NCBI GenBank assembly: GCA_946902875.1
Contig: OX336348.1
Coordinates: forward strand, 15,773,741-15,837,740
DNA from: Nematopogon swammerdamellus
Lineage: Eukaryota > Arthropoda > Insecta > Lepidoptera > Adelidae
Length of the DNA: 64,000 nt
Direction: 5' to 3'
Of the stretch, positions 60,133-64,000 are shown piece after piece; the stretch's first letter is position 1; each line of letters starts with the position of its first letter. Made by a program: the position numbers and the translations under genes. A model generated the notes under the pieces. That model searched no databases. It was given only the letters and a program-made list of their open reading frames with translations, and was not told the DNA's origin.

Positions 60133-61284
60133 TATACAGAGTGGCCCAGTTATAGTAGTCCAAACTTTTTTTTTAGATGGAGGACGTCATGTTGACTCAT
60201 TAAAAAACAACATTAGTACCGCGAAAATCAATAGTTTAGAAGTTATGATTTTTTTAAACTTTTTTTTGAAATTTCTCTATTTTAGTCACATTAACTGCTC
60301 TAGTTGGATATCTATTCCACAAAATCGAATGAAAATTGGTATGGAAGTAGAGGAGACATGTAGCTAGTACGTAATGAATAGTTTTAAGGTTTACTCCTAG
60401 ACTGTACTGTTTCTATAGCCCTTTCAGTGAATTTTTGTTCAGATTACATTAAAACTGATGAATTTTTGAAAAATCACTGTGAAAAAAAAAAGTACTACCG
60501 GAGATTTGCCCATGCCCTTAAAAACTACCTATACATATCACAATTCTCCAGACCAAAAATTGTAGTGGTGTAATAATTGTAACATATTCAAAATTAACAT
60601 AATGTGTACAAAGTCACTACAATAAAAAGTGACGATTACCTTATTAAAAAAAAAAAATTTTTTTAACATTAATAAATAGTTTTTATGTGTAGACTAGCGC
60701 TGTTAGAGACAGGTTTGTGAATAATGTGAAATTGTAGTTGAACTAACGTTGTGAAAAAAATAAGATTTTAAAAATTAAGGTAATCGTCACTTTTTATTGC
60801 AGTGACTTTGTACAAATGATGTTAATTTTGAATATGTTACAATTATTACACCACTACAATTTTTGGTCTGGAGAATTGTGATATGTATAGGTAGTTTTTA
60901 AGGGCATGGGCAAATCTCCAGTAGTACTTTTTTTTTTCACAGTGATTTTTCAAAAATTCATCAGTTTTAATGTAATCTGAACAAAAATTCACTGAAAGGG
61001 CTATAGAAACAGTACAGTCTAGGAGTAACCTTAAAACTATTCATTACGTACTAGCTACATGTCTCCTCTACTTCCATACCAATTTTCATTCGATTTTGTG
61101 GAATAGATATCCAACTAGAGCGGTTAATGTGACTAAAATAGAGAAATTTCAAAAAAAGTTAAAAAAAATCATAACTTCTAAACTATTGATTTTCGCGGAA
61201 CTAATGTTGTTTTTAAATGAGTCAACATGATGTCCTCCATCTAAAAAAAATTTTTGGACTACTATAACTGGGTCACCCTGTATA
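60133..61284. repeat. 1.15-kb foldback element
   Basis: The arms (about 60133-60650 and 60765-61284) are inverted copies, >90% alike by eye, around a loop of about 115 bp. The ends read TATACAGAGTGGCCCAGTTA and its near complement. No coding capacity; small frames in the arms are mirrored by-products. Confidence 0.88.
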
Positions 61285-61646
61285 TAATTTAATTTTCCAC
61301 TACTAGGGAAATATATACATAGCAGGTAATATTTTTCATGATTTAGCCAATGACGTATCATGTATTCTACTAGACCTCTTACCCGGGCAACAGCCTTCGC
61401 TCCACCGCGGTGGAGTAACCATTACGCGGAAGGACCCTCTTGAGACTAGTAGCTCGCGAGCGACCGAACGCGGCGGACGCGCCGTCCGCGCGCTCGCTGC
61501 CGTCCGTCTGCGGCTCGCATCGCGCCAGTCATTCTTATGCCCGGTTGTGTGTTGCGAATTGCGATATTGCAAAAATCATACCAAAAATATTGGGAAAACT
61601 GATGGCATCTCATTTCATAGGTAAGTATCACTTCATTGTGATCTTA
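61285..61646. other. GC-rich patch with a 16-bp palindrome
   Basis: CTCCACCGCGGTGGAG (61400-61415) is a perfect palindrome. 61440-61520 is rich in CG dinucleotides, unlike its AT-rich surroundings. No gene recognised. Confidence 0.5.
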
Positions 61647-62150
61647 ATATATAAGGTCTTTCAAAATTAGTTAATAGTACGCAAAGGGGGGGTTCTGCAT
61701 CATATAGGGAGTAAAACCTATATAATTTTTTTTGGACCTTGGGCTTTTTTTATGTAAAATGTTTTGTATGTATTTAAATAAAAAAATATGTGGTTGATTT
61801 TTATAGCCTAATCGATTCATTTTCATAACAGTAACAAAAAAGTCTTCATTACCATTTTGATGTAACACGTGTAAGTTGGTAAAAAAAATCAAATTCTTTC
61901 TATTCCATACTAATAAAACTAAAATTGTGGTTTTCACAATTTCTGAAAGAAAGAGATCTATGTGTTGGAAGACTTTTTTGTTCCTGGCATGAAACTGAAA
62001 CGATTAAGAAAAGAAATTTTTTTTTACATTTTACATTATTATAATTTTTTTTTTTGTAAAAAAAAATCTTTGTTCCTCAAAAGTGATTTATTTACGATAC
62101 AGAACCCCCCCTTAGCGTACTATTAACTAATTTTGAAAGACCTTATATAT
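61647..62150. mobile_element. TIR element (MITE), ~504 bp
   Basis: Terminal inverted repeats of ~50 bp: ATATATAAGGTCTTTCAAAA... with 'AAGGGGGGGTTCTG' at the left, complement at 62101-62150. The interior has no open frame of note. A 50-bp interior block is shared with 27485-27535. Confidence 0.8.
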
Positions 62151-62881
62151 AATATCTTGTTTTCCATGTGCTTAGAAATATTTGGTTCAACTGGCCAATT
62201 AGGGCTGTCACAACGCTACTTCAATTAGAAAATTTTGTACATTTTATGTATTGACCTAGCATTGCAATAACATAAGCATTATTTAATTAAACAAATAAAT
62301 TAAACGCGCTCATTAGGGCTGCCACATATGAATGATTAGAAATAGAGTTCTGGGATATCATGTATGAAAGTAAATAAATATGTATTAAACCACGTTAAAA
62401 TATGAGAGTGAATTGACCGCTAATTAGGGGTGTCGCTATTCTCTTTTTTTTTTTTAATTAGTAAGTAATTGAGAAATTTTCAAGAAAAAAATTTTTTTAC
62501 AAGGTTTCCACATCCTTCTAAGGGATCAATACGAGAAAGATGGATAAAAATAGTCCAAGATGATACATTGTTTAAGGGAAAGTGAAAATTTAAATTTGTG
62601 TAAAGTGAAATTTAAATTATTTTGTTTAAGTACGGAGGAAGAGTTATTTTAGTTGTGTTTGTGTGTGTAGTCCAAAGTATACCTAATGGTTTTTTTAGTT
62701 ATATATATATATATATATATTTTTTTTTTTATAAATGCTGCACTCTTTATTTTATGTATGTTTGGTTTGGAGATTTTAAGTTTAGTCCAAGGCCAAGACC
62801 GCAGTTATAAATTCTTTATTATTAAGTTTAGTTTTTTAGATATTATTCTAGTTATTAAGTGTAGGTATTATAAGAATACAA
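62151..62881. other. AT-rich interval with a (TA)n run
   Basis: 62701-62720 is a pure (AT)n run followed by ten T. 'TTAGGGCTG(T/C)CAC' recurs at about 62202 and 62313, with a third variant at 62425. No gene recognised. Confidence 0.5.
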
Positions 62882-63016
62882 AACGGCTTTACTCGCGGTC
62901 GAAATATGAGCTGTGTGGCTCGACGTTTCGGGCCAAACGTATGGCCCATCATCATGAGCACTCTGGCCGAAATGTCGAGCCACACAGCTCGTATTTCGAT
63001 AGTGAGTAAAGCCGTT
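62882..63016. repeat. 135-bp palindromic element
   Basis: AACGGCTTTACTCGCGGTCG at the left faces its near complement at the right. The arms of about 54 bp also hold GAGCTGTGTGGCTCGACGTT, around a loop with CATCATCATGAG. Few mismatches. Confidence 0.85.
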
Positions 63017-63492
63017 GTTACTTCTTAAAATGTCAAATAACCACGGTAATTTAAAAACCCATATAAGTTTAGGTATGTATTTCAAGTTATTATAGTTCTG
63101 TATTTTAAGTTTAAATACATAAAAACGTTTTTTTCGATGAAATTCACTATCTGTTTTCTTCTATAATCCTTTAAAACGTCCCACTGCTAGGCACGGACTC
63201 TGCTCACTAACGTAGGAGGTATTGTGTTTATTGTTGTTGTTTTATTGTTTATTGAGTATTCTTATGGCAGTCATATTGCACTCGAACTTGTCACAATTTG
63301 TTATATCCGGTTCGATTACTCGTACATGGTGACCAGTGGAAATCAGAAGCAGTTTACACAAAAATACCTTTCATAGACCAGTGTGCACTAGTTACCTAAC
63401 TTTATTTTTCTTCACCGGAGCGATCGTACCTATTCGTTATGAAATGCACGTATATCAATCTTTATCAAGGAAATAAATAAGTACATTAGTTA
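63017..63492. other. Intergenic DNA, nothing recognised
   Basis: No gene or repeat identified. Confidence 0.4.
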
Positions 63493-63554
63493 GTGCCCGG
63501 GATTTGAACCCGCAACTTCTGCATTGAGAAGCGTTACCACTAGACTACGGGCAC
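63493..63554 (-). pseudogene. Compressed tRNA-like sequence
   Basis: On the minus strand a perfect 7-bp end stem (GTGCCCG with CGGGCAC) encloses an A-box-like TAGTCTAGTGG and a B-box-like GGTTCAAATCC. The total is only 62 nt, with a shortened anticodon arm (CTTCT/AGAAG, 6-nt loop) and T and acceptor stems that compete for the same bases. It is more likely a tRNA pseudogene or SINE head than a working tRNA. The anticodon region resembles that of the SINE head at 4493-4567. Confidence 0.45.
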
Positions 63555-64000
63555 AATTAACCATAATACCTACTCGTAAAATAATAAATCGAAAAATATA
63601 TTTTTGGTAGACTAAGTGACAACCCTACGTATTCCAATGCACGTGTTGACTGACCGGCCGGGCCGGCCGGGCCGCTAGCCGCTAGTCGCTCGCTAGCTAG
63701 CCCCTCTCCCGCTCGCTTCCCGCCCCGCGCGGCTCAGCGTTCCGCCACCCCGCTACCTTACCTCATACCTCAGTTATTGGCCGTCATTTCTCTGTATTCT
63801 TTCTTCGTAGTGCTCACTCTATACATAAAATCTCTTTGGATTTAGCATGCAATGCTAACCTAGCGGGAGAATAAAGTGACACATGTCAGAGGTAAAATAA
63901 CTGTGAACGATCTATAGTCCAAACACCGCGCAAAAAGCGAATGACGGAGTTCTGATATAATCTGTGGTATAGGGGTCAAAAATATAAATAAATTTTTCGA
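63555..64000. other. Intergenic DNA with a GC-rich patch
   Basis: 63648-63765 is GC-rich with direct GGCCGG repeats and CTAGC strings, then AT-rich DNA to the end of the window. No coding frame is seen. Confidence 0.4.

Overview
The window looks like repeat-dominated euchromatin or heterochromatin from a moth or butterfly. The insect/lepidopteran signs are an RTE-type LINE end with the '...CCTATGTCCAGCAGTGGAC...' block and a (GAT)n tail, Helitron-like ends finishing CTAG|T, BEL/Pao and DIRS retroelements, and many tRNA-headed SINEs and foldback MITEs. I recognise no single-copy host gene in 64 kb; every credible protein is of transposon origin. The species is not determined.

Layout. 1-6.1 kb: AT-rich DNA, a decayed Gypsy pol, a tRNA-headed SINE and inverted-repeat elements. 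6.1-25.4 kb: a nest. A BEL/Pao element (6119-25432, target duplication ATAAC) has a 5'-truncated LINE in its 3' LTR (12713-25346), and that LINE holds a Gypsy element with 3068-bp LTRs (12965-25073, duplication GGAT). The Gypsy element has open gag and pol frames and a G-patch at the start of pol. 25.4-29.9 kb: a second SINE, a short Helitron and a 100-bp minisatellite element.

29.9-36.3 kb: a second Gypsy element on the minus strand (duplication AATA). Its Gag-Pol frame starts inside the 5' LTR and its 3' region carries a 123-bp minisatellite. 36.3-42.4 kb: LINE tails, an inverted copy of the 100-bp minisatellite element, and a head-to-head Helitron-like foldback full of 67-bp repeats.

42.4-53.7 kb: a 2.57-kb inverted duplication with a 2.5-kb spacer. 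Its arms contain the 5' part of a DIRS element and part of a non-LTR reverse transcriptase with a restriction-like endonuclease. The right arm continues into a structurally complete DIRS element (48143-53705): inverted terminal repeats, a gag with an apparent spliceosomal intron, RT/RNase H with a methyltransferase-like tail, a tyrosine recombinase, and an internal complementary region that matches the predicted circle junction base for base.

53.7-64 kb: more SINEs, LINE C-terminal fragments, a microsatellite-embedded non-LTR fragment, palindromic MITEs, a miRNA-like hairpin and a compressed tRNA-like sequence. Together the elements record several rounds of insertion. The autonomous LINEs probably supplied the machinery for the SINEs, because one SINE and one LINE share their 3' ends.
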